Below, piece by piece: positions 46,307 through 55,764 of a stretch of DNA of 64,000 nt. The stretch comes from Chlorops oryzae. Lineage: Eukaryota; Arthropoda; Insecta; Diptera; Chloropidae. Below the pieces are notes generated by a model, which did not search any database, was not told where the DNA came from, and worked only from the letters and a program-made list of their open reading frames with translations. The stretch spans positions 33,184,663 through 33,248,662 of the forward strand of contig CM035807.1 of NCBI GenBank assembly GCA_020466095.1, in the 5' to 3' direction. The number at the start of each line of letters is the position of its first letter. Position 1 is the first letter of the stretch. A program made the position numbers and the translations under genes.

Positions 46307-48112
46307 CATATAGGACTATAGGTCTAACTCTTCTTCTTCCTAATCCCTGCAATATGTTAGAGCTACGCTGCTTCAACATATGCATATAGCATGAGGAAAA
46401 GAGAAGCACGCTATGGCAGCGAAATCTTTAGCTCTGCTCTGGTGAAATGCATTGCCACTTTTATATTTAATTTTGGGAGATTTTCGAGTTCATTACATAT
46501 AAAATATCTACCAAAATCATAAAATGATATAAAAAGCTTGAAAAACATAAAACTAATCAAGGGAACTCAATATCAAGGAGAAAAATAAATTGTTTTTTTA
46601 GTTCTACCCTGTCCACTTAACTTTTTGATCACGCTGTTTCAGCGAAAATACTAAATTCTATGTACAATCAAATTCGTAGCCGTAGTCAAAAATGAATGTC
46701 AATTTACAGTCGAACTTCCGTATAGTGAACGTCTATACAATGAAGTTCTCCCTACTATGAAATATTTTCAAACGCACAGCTTTTTCATTCCACGTTCAGT
46801 GTACGTGTTAATAATTTCTGTAAAATGAAATTTCTATATAATGAAGTGATTTTCTGGTCCCGTGCGACTTCATTATAAGGAAGTTTGACTGTATTACAAA
46901 ATGAACACATTCGTGCACATTGAGCAAAAACATATCGTAATACATTTAGTAAAGTTTCAATTATGAACTTTTCAAGCAATATAAGAAACAGAGCCGACGC
47001 CGTGTTTCTTTTATAATTTTCTTGCAAGTGGCATCATAGTGCCACTTTTTGTCTGCCCGTATTGTTGTTGGTAGCTTTCTGGTGAAATTCTCGAAAGAGT
47101 TGAATTTCCTATTCCTGCTTAAGGTTTTTGTTGGTAGCTTTTTGGTGAATTTCTCGAAAGAGTTGAATTTCCTATACCTGCCTAATGGGGAATTTCTTAT
47201 TAGCGGCAGAGGCTTTTCGACGCCGACAGTTAGACCTACAGTCCTACATGATGAATACTGTACCAGCATGTTGGTGTGTTATGTGCTGCGCATATAGGAC
47301 TATAGGTCTAACTCTTCTTCTTCCTAATCCCTGCAATGTGTTAGAGCTACGCTGCTTCAACATAGGCATATAGCATGAGGAAAAGAGAAGCACGCTATGG
47401 CAGCGAAGGCTTTAGCTCTGCTGTGGTGAAATGCATTGCCACTTTTAATTTTAATTTTGGGAGATTTTCGAGTACATTACATATAAAATATCTACCAAAC
47501 TCATAAAATGCCATGAAAAGCTTGAAAAACATAAAAATAATCAAGGAAACTCAATATTAAGGAGAAATAGAAATGGTTTTTTTGTCCTACCCTGTCCACA
47601 TAACTTTTTGATCAAGCTTTTTCAGCAAAAATGCTGAATTCTATGCACAATCAAATTCGTAGCCGTAGTCAAAAATGTATGTAAATTTATTACAAAATGA
47701 AATTATTCGTGCACATTAAGCAAAAACATATCGTAATACATTTATTAAAGATTCAATTATGAACTTTTCAAGCAATATAAAAAACAGAGCCGACGCCGTG
47801 TTTCTTTGATAATTTTCTCACAAGTGGCATCATAGTGCCACTTTGTGTCTACCCGTATTGTTGTTGGTAGCCTTCTGGTGAATTTCTAGAAAGAGTTGAA
47901 TTTCCTATTCCTGCTTAAGGTTTTTGTTGGTAGCTTTTTGGTGAATTTCTCGAAAGAGTTGAATTTCCTATACCTGCCTAATGGTGAATTTCTTATTAGC
48001 GGCAGAGGCTTTTCGACGTCGACAGTTAGACCTACAGTCCTACATGGTGCTGCGAGCATGCTGGCCCAATCACTTGATGGTGCCAGCATGCTGGTGTAGT
48101 GTATGGGCCTTA
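46307..48112 (+). repeat. 984-bp tandem duplication of an inverted-repeat element
   Basis: Unit 1 (46307-47290) and unit 2 (47291-about 48112) both start CATATAGGACTATAGGTCTA and run in parallel (ATGAGGAAAAGAGAAGCACG, GGGAGATTTTCGAGT, GCCGACGCCGTGTTTCTTT, GGCAGAGGCTTTTCGACG). Each has TAGGACTATAGGTCTAACT at its left and AGTTAGACCTACAGTCCTA near its right end, i.e. an inverted-repeat element of about 940 bp, plus a flank with CCAGCATG(C/T)TGGTGT. Because the flank is duplicated too, this is a tandem duplication and not two insertions. Both units hold an internal 63-bp direct repeat (GTTGGTAGCTTT(C/T)TGGTGAA; 47068 and 47131). Unit 1 also carries a 185-bp MITE. Confidence 0.85.
46707..46891. 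mobile_element. 185-bp pogo-like MITE in unit 1 only
   Basis: Ends CAGTCGAACTTCCGTATAGTG and (inverted) CAGTCAAACTTCCTTATAATG, 21 bases each with 3 mismatches, flanked by TA (46705-46706, 46892-46893). Unit 2 of the duplication reads AATTTATTACAAAATG at the same place, the exact empty site with one TA. CAGTCRAACTTCC ends with TA duplication are typical of pogo-type MITEs. Confidence 0.9.
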
Positions 48113-48159
48113 TAATGTAAAAGGCCTCTATCAGTAAAAATTTGCGATATATCGTTTTT

Positions 48160-48191
48160 AAAACATCGATGTTTCGATATATCGATGTTTT
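48160..48191. repeat. Inverted repeat AAAACATCGAT
   Basis: AAAACATCGAT and ATCGATGTTTT, 10 bp apart, form a perfect 11-bp inverted repeat between the tandem duplication and the piggyBac-type element. Confidence 0.6.
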
Positions 48192-48248
48192 TTTGCCCAT
48201 CCCTACGACATGCTGCGATCACTCCAGAGCTGCCAATATGTTTATTAA

Positions 48249-50160
48249 CCCTAACCCTCCGGGAGGGGGTCACCGGTGACCCTTTTTACCTTTGAAGTCA
48301 AATATCTCCGAAGAAAATTTTTTTTCAGTGATCTTTTAGGATAGCTATCAAGAGCATATTTTAAAGGGTTTTTCGCTGGATTTAGGCTACTTACGTTTTT
48401 GGAATCTGGGCTGGAGTGCGCCAAAGTCCAATACCCCTCACCCTCCGGGAGCGGGTCACCGGTGACCCACATACATTTTATATGAAAATAATAAATAAGA
48501 ACACAGTTTTTATTTCTATTTTGTATTTTTTTTTATATTTTATTATTAAATATAGAAAATTATAGGTTGTAATAAAAAAAAGAGATATTCATTGTGGATA
48601 TAAATACAAAATTAGTTGAAATTTTTTTATGGAAATTCAAGAATTTGGACCATAATTAAAAATTGGCTGTTGGCCCGCTAATAGAATGCCATACAAATTC
48701 AACAATTTGGGCCAGTACAGAGCGGTGGCAAGCTCTTGGTATGGGTGGCACATATTGTGCGTTTGCAATTCGAGCATTTTGTACGACCTTTCCGGTCCGA
48801 TGTCGGATCATTGAAAATGCAAATATAGCAACGACCCTTCGCAACTTTACGACCATCTTTTGTTTTCACCTCAGGCTCTGGTGCTGCTGGTTCAACTACA
48901 GGAACGTTTTCGGCAACTGGAACTGGAATTGTACGAACAAATTGTATAGTTATTCCGAGCATAAGCTCAAGAGCAGCTCTATAATTAGTTTTTCTTATAA
49001 CCATTTGATCATTTGCTCTCTTTTCCATGTTAGCTGTTGCCAAATCTTTTCCAAGCTGAGTCAAGAAATAGCGTCTAGAAGATCGCCTTTTAGACTTCTC
49101 CGGATTCAGTTTACTGAAAACACAATATGCTGCTAATGCAGCTACATCTAACATATTGAAAAATAAAGCCAACGGCCAACGATTTGTTTTGCGTTTCGTT
49201 GTGTACTTGGAGAGCATCTGATCCATAACGTCAACACCACCTTTTGTCTTGTTGTAATACTGGTTGATCTCTTCTTTTCCATTTTCATTAGTCGCACGAG
49301 TGTAGTGTATGGTCGAAAGCAAATAAACTGATTTATTTTTCCTTGTGACAACGGACAAAAGAGTAGCGTCTTTGCTAAATGCATATCGATGTGTTCCAAT
49401 ATCATCGGTACGGTTAGGCTTTAATTCTCTGGGAATATACGGCTTATTCGAACGAAGGGTTCCAACGATACTCATGCCTCGGGTTTTTAACTGGTTGGCC
49501 AACGGTAACGACGTAAAGAAATTATCCGTTGTTACGTTCAACCCTGACTGTTTGTATTCATTTACTAACTACAGAACTATGTTTTGCCCAACGTTAGTTT
49601 GTCTCTCAGTACCAGGTTGACGACCCAAATATTATAAATAGTTCCAAAAAGTGGATATCCATCAGCTGTGTTGCATACCCAGAAAATCAACAACAAAATA
49701 ATGGACAATTACAATGACAATAGACCAAAAAATGGAATAAAAATTTACTTTTGTCCTTCTCCCGAACTAGTGGATTGTCCCGCAGCAGCAGCACCTGAAG
49801 ATTCACCTCCAGCCGCAGCAGAATCTGAACATTCACCAGAATGTTCCACATCCATTTCACGCCTACCACGTTTCGGCATTTTATTGAAGAATAAAATTAT
49901 TTTATGTGCACGAACCACAAATCATCAACTGCTTATGTTAAAAGCATAACATGAACTGATATGCGCGCACTAAATTCAAAAAACAATAATAATAATGGAG
50001 AGAGAGAATAAAAACATCCACGCACTTAATTCAAAAAACAAGAATGAGAATGGAGAGAGAGATCAAAAACGACGCACTCAACGCCATACAAAATACACAC
50101 GGGTCACCGGTGACCCCCTCCCGGAGTCTATGAGGTAAAATGTTTGCCGGAGGGTTAGGG
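48249..50160 (-). mobile_element. piggyBac-type element, internally deleted
   Basis: The element is 1,912 bp with terminal repeats CCCTAACCCTCCGG at both ends and TTAA on both sides (48245-48248, 50161-50164), the piggyBac target. A subterminal block ends in the perfect palindrome GGGTCACCGGTGACCC, found at 48267-48282, 48453-48468 and 50101-50116. At the right end 28 bp separate terminal repeat and palindrome block; at the left they are fused. Asymmetric subterminal repeats are usual for piggyBac. The transposase gene (minus strand) is broken, so the element is not autonomous. Confidence 0.92.
48699..49879 (-). pseudogene. piggyBac-type (PGBD) transposase, deleted and mutated
   Basis: In the family this DDD enzyme excises and inserts the element at TTAA. 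Three pieces remain. (1) An acidic/Ala-rich N terminus of 44 codons from ATG 49879 (MPKRGRREMD) to TAA 49745. (2) A damaged middle (49681-49542) with WVCNTADGYPLFGTIYN, then a frame change near 49630, then GRQPGTERQTNVGQ and a TAG at 49571-49569 (likely CAG, Gln, originally). (3) An open C-terminal part to 48699 with TTDNFFTSLPLANQL (second Asp), KGGVDVMDQMLSKY (third Asp), KTNRWPLALFFNMLDVAALAAY and the Cys/His-rich end (CYIC, CSNCKRTICATH, C, C). About 200 codons including the DNA-binding region are missing. At the first catalytic position the family has CD; here it is CN. Confidence 0.92.
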
Positions 50161-50370
50161 TTAATATTTTGGTAAGTTTAGGGAATTCACTAGCAGGTTA
50201 AAAAGCGCCGGCGCCCCTTTCTATATGGCGCCCCACCCCGATCACCCAAAAGGCCGCTACTGAACACAAAGAAATAGAACGCGTTCTAATTTCATATGTT
50301 TACACATGGAAAAATGGACGGATCGATTTGACAGTACACATGTAAAAACTTATCGTCTTAAAGTACCTTA

Positions 50371-51226
50371 AGGGGTTGTCCCATTGGGCAAAAATTATTT
50401 TGCCATTTTTCTTTTGGTTTTTTTTATAGCTTGGATATTTGAGAATATCGTGCTAAAAGAATTTTTTGAAATTTGAAATAGTTCAGAGGATATAGCCTTC
50501 TTTGTCGAGCCAGGTCTGCGCTAAAACGTGTAATTTTTGCGTTGCTTCACACTTTAAACGCATTTATCTCGATTCCACTTTTTTGAACTGGCTTCCACGA
50601 TATCTCCAGTTCAACTTGACTGATTTTAACGAAACAAATTGGAATCAGAGCAGAATTATCACCATGATGGCGTCAACCTCAATTATAATTTTAATAAATT
50701 TTTTACTTGACAAAAAGATCAAAATATCTATTAATGATTGCGGTGCTAAACAAATTTCAGATTATTTTGAAACATTATTCGAGCTTAACCGCTTTGCACC
50801 TCCGCCTAGGGCGGACATGGCCATGTTTCGTATATTTTTTAGAACATAAAAAAACAAAGTGGCTTTATTAACTTTTATTTATTCCTAACATAACAAAAAA
50901 CAAGTAAAGAAGTTTACTTTGGCTAAGCCGATTGCACACATACCTTCTCTTCAGCCTAAAATATGTTGAAACATTACCCTAACAAATATTCCTGCCGTTT
51001 TCTTTGTTCCAGATTGGATATCAAGCTACACCTTACCTGTGCTTCGATTTAGCTTTACAAACTCGAAATTATTATTCAGTACAAAATTTTTGCGAATGGT
51101 GGTCTTGATCAAATTTTAACCTTCCTTCGGAAAGGGTATAAAAACTAAATTGAAAAAGCTCTTCGTTTTCTATCAGGAATTTTTTTATAATGTCCAAAAA
51201 AAAACCTCGCCAATGAGACAACCCTC
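50371..51226. mobile_element. TTA-flanked element with GGGTTGTC ends, containing a Helentron copy
   Basis: AGGGGTTGTCCCATTGGGCA at the left and CTCGCCAATGAGACAACCCTC at the right are inverted over about 20 bases; TTA flanks both (50368-50370, 51227-51229). Of the 856 bp, 244 belong to the nested element at 50900-51143. The 115-codon frame at 50502-50849 lies inside but shows no transposase motif I recognise. TTA duplication suggests PIF/Harbinger, but the ends alone do not settle it. Confidence 0.7.
50900..51143 (+). mobile_element. Helentron/DINE-like family 3, short complete copy
   Basis: Starts ACAAGTAAAGAAGTTTAC, GGCTAAGCC, ATTGCACACATACC; ends with a hairpin ACCTTCCTTCGGAAAGGGT followed by ATAAAAA. 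The 5' part matches 7740-7894. It lacks the microsatellite part. The 244-bp copy has both termini, so it shows the minimal sequences of this family. Confidence 0.7.
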
Positions 51227-51679
51227 TTAATAAAGCTCTTTAATTTGCAGGTATGGAAATGAAATGTATTGATATGTAATTGTAATTGAAGGCGGATAAT
51301 ACTGTTCCATGTCTAACGCCGATGGAAGCTCCAGGGGAACAAGACCGCTTTTGCATCGCTTGGAAAAAAAAGCTCATGTTCTCCGAACAACAAACTTTAA
51401 AAGCGCGCTCAGCTGACTCAGTGCTGGGAACTTGTGGATATTTTCGCTTTTTGTGGGAATTTTAGTCAAAAATTTTGATCAAGTGGGAAAAGGGAATTTT
51501 TATTGGGATTTTGTACGATGGTAAGCACTATTGACACCGCGGAAAAATTATCGATCGACCAATATCTCGTTGAAATCAGCTGTTTTTTGAACAAGTTTTG
51601 TTGTCAAAAAGATATCGATATTAAAAAGTACGTCGATGTTCGGTTCATCGATATTGATTCGACTGTCGAATTAGATTTA

Positions 51680-52517
51680 TGCTATGTTCTCACTAGGCCG
51701 GGTTAGGGTTATCGGCGAAACCCAGGTTTTCAAATGTCAAAACACATATAAAAAAAATCATGTAACCCGAAAACCTTCATAAAATTTGAAATATGATTTG
51801 GCGCCCGGGGCGATTGCCCCCTTCGTACCCCCCTCACTACGCTACTGCCCGAAAATATACCCTGGGTTAAAATTTAACTCTGAGGTTAGCGCAGAGTTGC
51901 ATTTGAAATTTTCAGTTACATTTGCTAACACCGAGTACAAAAATCGGGTAAAAATTTAATACGACAATGGCAGGAAGCTTTCACGTGCAGAAAATGAGTG
52001 GGGAAGGATGAACGTATTTGGATATTTAAATTTTGATCACAGGTCGTGAAACGTTTTGTGGTCCCGCTTTCACTATTAGCTCCATTCATCTTTGTTTGTT
52101 CCTGCGGACATTGCAATGCTCTTCTGATATTATTTTTTCCAATATTCCTTTGGTTTTTTCAGCTTCTTTAAACATTTCTAATACAGCAAATTCCATTTTT
52201 ATTTACAATTTCTCGATGATATAGTATATCAGACATACCTTGCGCGTTTTTTAGATTTCAAACTCCCAAGCCGGATATTATCGCATGCATGAAATGAAAA
52301 CAGCGGCCATCTCCCAACAAACTTCATTAACAGTTAGGGTTAGTAATGCGAGTAGCCGCAGTATGAATTTTCACTACTTCGGAAGTAGTGCAAAAGTAGT
52401 GAACTTTCCGGCTGGGTCATATGACGTTAGTAAACCTTAACTCGCTCGAAGCTGATATGAACGCTTTGAGTTGAAGTATCGGGTTAAGTACTTAACCCCT
52501 ATAGTGAGAACATAGCA
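51680..52517. mobile_element. 838-bp TTA-flanked element nested in the hAT-like element
   Basis: Ends TGCTATGTTCTCACTA and TAGTGAGAACATAGCA are perfect 16-bp inverted copies with TTA on each side (51677-51679, 52518-52520). The inside includes GCGCCCGGGGCGATTGCCCC and, on the minus strand, a 36-codon frame from ATG 52196 (MEFAVLEMFKEAEKTKGILE) that could be the start of a lost transposase-associated gene. The 3-bp TTA duplication points to PIF/Harbinger. Confidence 0.78.
52089..52196 (-). pseudogene. Short N-terminal coding relic in the TTA element
   Basis: 36 codons (MEFAVLEMFKEAEKTKGILE ... NKQR) before TGA at 52088-52086. It is amphipathic and charged, unlike the surrounding AT-rich frames. 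It may be the remaining start of the element's own gene after an internal deletion. No family recognised. Confidence 0.25.
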
Positions 52518-53698
52518 TTAGCGTATATAGCCTCAGAATTTTGTTTTGTTTTAAGAAGTTTCTTTTCATTTTGTTGACATAATTTAATTAATAATATTAG
52601 ACGTTCTTATTTATTTTCCTGTAAGAACATATACATTTAACAAGTGGGAATTTTGATGAGAATTAGGGGAAAAAATTATAATTTTAGGACTTTTTGAGAG
52701 AATTACAGTCAAAAAAAGACCCCAGCACTGATCCGACTCATTTGATACAATATATAAATCATAAGACAAGTTCGAAAGAAAAGCTTTTGAGAAAAAGAGA
52801 TTGGGATACGGCAGCGAGTACAGACATGTAAATCCAAAGATAAAATTATAAGAAAAAAAGGATATATATATCTAATTGTGGACTTGTCCCAGCGGTCAAC
52901 AGTGACTACTGCCTACAAGTGCACGAGGTTGATACAGTTATCTTATCGAAGGAATTGAGCTATCTTTACAAAATTTGGTATGCTTGCTCACGGCGACATG
53001 AGTAAGAAAAAGTTTGAGAATGGACCAGATCGGAACATTTTAAGGGGTACCTCCAGTACTAGGGTCTGTTACGAAAACAACAAAAACTGCTCTAAAATCG
53101 GAGTTTTTCAAGATATTTTGATGAAATTTGGTATTTGGACTTATTTCAAAGCTAGTAATACGATTTAAAAAAATTGGAAAAGTGGGCGTGGCATAAGGGC
53201 GTTTTTTGAAAATTCTCTCCTACACCCGAAATTCAAATGGGACTTGAACGAAAGTTGGCACTTATGCCTCGTATGTAGCCACAAACATCCTCCCAAAAAT
53301 TTTCCTTGATCGGTCTATTATTAAGGGTACCTCCAGTACTAGGGTCTGTCACAAAAATCTCAAAAGTGCTTCAAAATCGGACTTTTTCGAAATATTTCAA
53401 TGAAACTTAGAATTTGAGCGTATATTTATGCCTCCGATGATAGTTCCAGAAACATAGGAAAAGTGGGCGTGGAAAAGAGCCGGTTTTCATAAAGATATTT
53501 AACAAAAGTCGGTATATGGGGCCCCTAATAGTCTTTAAAACCTGATGAATATTCTTTCTTAGTGGTCCTGTTTTTATACCCAGCGTAAGCGGGATATATT
53601 AGTTTTGTGCGAATCTTGTAACAGGGAGAATTAAGCTCCGGAGATATAGACATTTATATATAGAAATGATCAGGATCAAAAACTGAATCGATTTAGAC

Positions 53699-53792
53699 AT
53701 GTCCGTCTGTCCGTCTGTCCGTCTGTCCGTCTGTCCGTCCGTCCGTCCGTCCGTCCGTCCGTCCGTCTGTCCGTCTGTCCGTCCGTCCGTGG
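53699..53792 (+). repeat. (GTCT/GTCC)n microsatellite
   Basis: About 22 tetramers alternating GTCT and GTCC with few interruptions, the GTCY tract typical of mini-me/DINE elements. The other copies have 4-11 units (7152, 15557, 18411, 58912). Confidence 0.9.
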
Positions 53793-54044
53793 TCGGATCT
53801 CCTCCGAAACGGCTGGACCAATCAAGTCGAAATTTGGCACACAGGTATATCGGGATCCGAGTATGATCCTAAGTAAAAATGGAAGACATCCGCCCACTGC
53901 CACGCCCACAAATGAATATAATGTGTTTTCAGTAAAATGCTTGTAACTTGCGAACCACTCAACACATTTCATTGATATTTGGTGTACTGGTAAACTACAA
54001 AAAGGGACATATCCTGGAAAAAAATGGACGCCGCCCTCCGTGAG

Positions 54045-54807
54045 CCACGCCCACAAATAAGCCCACAAATAAGGGCTTATCGTAACTTGTGAAGTAAAAG
54101 GCGTAGATGCTTCAAATTCGCAACATAGGTTGACCAAGGCGAATGAAAGGTGTAGGGAAAAAAATTAACTGGCCCGCCCCCTGCCACGCCCACAAATGGA
54201 GATTTTTCGTAACTTCCGAACTAATAGGCGTAGACGCTTCAAATTCGCAACATAGGTTGACCAAGGCAAATAAAAGGTGTAGGGAAAAAATTTAACTAGC
54301 CCGCCCCCTGCCACGCCCACAAATGAAGATTTTTCGTAACTTCCGAACTAATAGGCGTAGAAGCTTCGAGTTCGCAACATAGGTTAACCAAGGCGAACGA
54401 AAGGTGTAGGAAAAAATTTTTTGTGGCCCGCCCACTGCCACGCCTACAAATAAAGATTTTTCGTAACTTCCGAAGTAAAAGGCGTAAAAGCTTCAAATTC
54501 GCAACATAGGTTCACCAAGGCGAATGAAAGGTGTAGGTAAAAATTTTATGTGGCCCGCCCACTGCCACGCCCACAAATGAAGATTTTTCGTAACTTCCGA
54601 AGTAAAAGGCGTAGAAGCTTCAAATTCGCAACATAGGTTCACCAAGGCGAATAAAAGGTGTAGGAAAAATTTTTAATTGGCCCGCCCACTGCCACGCCCA
54701 CAAATGAAGATTTTTCGTAACTTCCGAAGTAAAAGGCGTAGAAGCTTCAAATTCGCAACATAGGTTCACCAAAGCGAATGAAAGGTGTAGGGAAATAATT
54801 TATTTCT
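54045..54807 (-). repeat. 127-bp tandem array in family 2
   Basis: Units beginning CCCGCCC(A/C)CTGCCACGCC start at 54173, 54300, 54427, 54554 and 54681, an exact 127-bp period, preceded by a partial, diverged unit at 54045. Each unit has TTTTTCGTAACTTCCGAA, GGCGTAGA(A/C)GCTTC, ATTCGCAACATAGGTT and AAAGGTGTAGG. The 15066-15706 copy has about 1.5 units, so the array expanded here. Confidence 0.92.
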
Positions 54808-54977
54808 CATAATGTCGGGACGCTGGGTATTTCAAAGTCGGGCTTGACCCACTTTAGCTTTCTGACTTGTTTTTTTTTGTCGTGGTTCAAAAATTATGTA
54901 AACATGTGTGTCTGTGTCGGGTATTTTATTGTCAGGCTCGCCTGACTATAACATCCTTACTTGTTCATATAAAAGTA

Positions 54978-55764
54978 CACAGAGAAAAAAACACGTAGTA
55001 AATTCAAGAGTGCGACGCTCTTAGAGAAAACGCTCTTGAATCTAAAGGATTTAGCTTTTAACCCAACAATGAAAACGCTCTTGGCTATCATTTAAGAGTG
55101 AAAGTAGTAACTTTAATAGTGCATCCGTAGATTTAAATACTTTCGCATTTAAAGTTCGGATTTTTACAGCTAAACTGTTTTTCCAACTACATTTTATTGA
55201 ATTAGTTAAGAGCGAAACTATTTAAGTTAAGAGCACTGAGCACTTAATTATATTTCTTTTCGTTCGGTATAATTCTCATTTGTTTCATAAAATAGGACAT
55301 ATAAGACATTTGTTCATCTTAGAAGTTTTTAAGCATTGCGAAAGCAGTCACGACAACGGAGTGACAAAATCGGATGAAGTCCATCCGATGGCTTTTTTTG
55401 GTGTTATGTTAAGAGGAGGAAACACATTTTTCTGAAACTATTTTTGCGAATAGATAATAAAATTATCTAAAGCTGTGCATTTTTAATCAACAGCGTCACT
55501 TTTGGAAATTATTAACAGTTTTCAATTTTAAATCGAAATTTTCCCTTTTGAAGATTTTAAAAGCTGTGCATTTCAAATCCGCCGTTTTCGCGCTCGGAAA
55601 TTTTAAAAGCCACCTTTCTTAACGCAACAATTTCGCTCTTAAAAAAAATAACAGTGATAACATTGTTGGGTTAAAAGCTAAAAACTCTTGAGATCATTTT
55701 AAGAGCGAAAATTGTTGGGTTAAGAGCGAAATTGGTATAATTTACAGTTATTTTTTTCTCTGTG
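54978..55764. mobile_element. TA-flanked CACAGAG element, right arm only
   Basis: CACAGAGAAAAAAA is repeated inverted at the other end (14 perfect bases), with TA on both sides (54976-54977, 55765-55766). The left arm has the empty site: reversed, AAAAGTATGTAGTGAA, one TA. The interior is rich in TTAAGAGCGAAA motifs in both orientations, and 55240-55410 matches the inside of 1964-2603 and 35612-36246, so the three form one family. No transposase frame. Confidence 0.9.

Larger units (their letters stand above)
51419..52730. mobile_element. hAT-like element containing a TTA-flanked element
   Basis: Ends CAGTGCTGGG and CCCAGCACTG are perfect 10-bp inverted copies. The flanking octamers AGCTGACT (51411-51418) and ATCCGACT (52731-52738) agree at 6 of 8 positions, consistent with a decayed 8-bp hAT duplication. 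CAGTG-type ends are typical of hAT. Without the nested element at 51680 it is about 470 bp. A 67-codon frame (51503-51706) is partly hAT interior and is cut by the insertion. Confidence 0.7.
53574..54870 (-). mobile_element. Helentron/DINE-like family 2, copy 2, nested in family 1
   Basis: On the minus strand it runs from ACAAGTCAGAAAGCTAAA and AAGCCCGACTTTGAAATACCC to TATCCCGCTTACGCTGGGTATAAAAA. The insertion point is a T run (left arm: CCTGTTTTTTTTTGTCG at 34897-34913 reverse). It contains a 127-bp tandem array and a long (GTCT/GTCC)n tract at 53701-53790. The 153-codon minus-strand frame at 53676-54137 is only this repeat read through the microsatellite. Confidence 0.78.
52893..54966 (-). 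mobile_element. Helentron/DINE-like family 1, copy D, split by family 2
   Basis: Reverse of copy B: GATACAGTTATCTTATCGAAGG ... to TCCTGTTTTT (53575), then, after the nested family-2 element, TTTTTTTTTGTCGTGG to GTCAGGCTCGCCTGAC (hairpin, one mismatch) and TAACATCCTTACTTGTTC. It shares copy B's 3' truncation. Confidence 0.75.

Noticed and set aside
48249..48262. CCCTAACCCT resembling telomeric repeat
   Set aside because: It is the terminal inverted repeat of the piggyBac-type element, present at both ends beside TTAA, not a telomere tract.
53676..54137. 153-codon minus-strand frame with TDGQTDRRTDG repeats
   Set aside because: It is the GTCY microsatellite and Helentron-like body read through; the repeated peptide is a simple-sequence artefact.
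54045..54807. Regularly spaced repeats considered as a CRISPR array
   Set aside because: The 127-bp units are contiguous with no unique spacers, and they lie inside a eukaryotic transposon.
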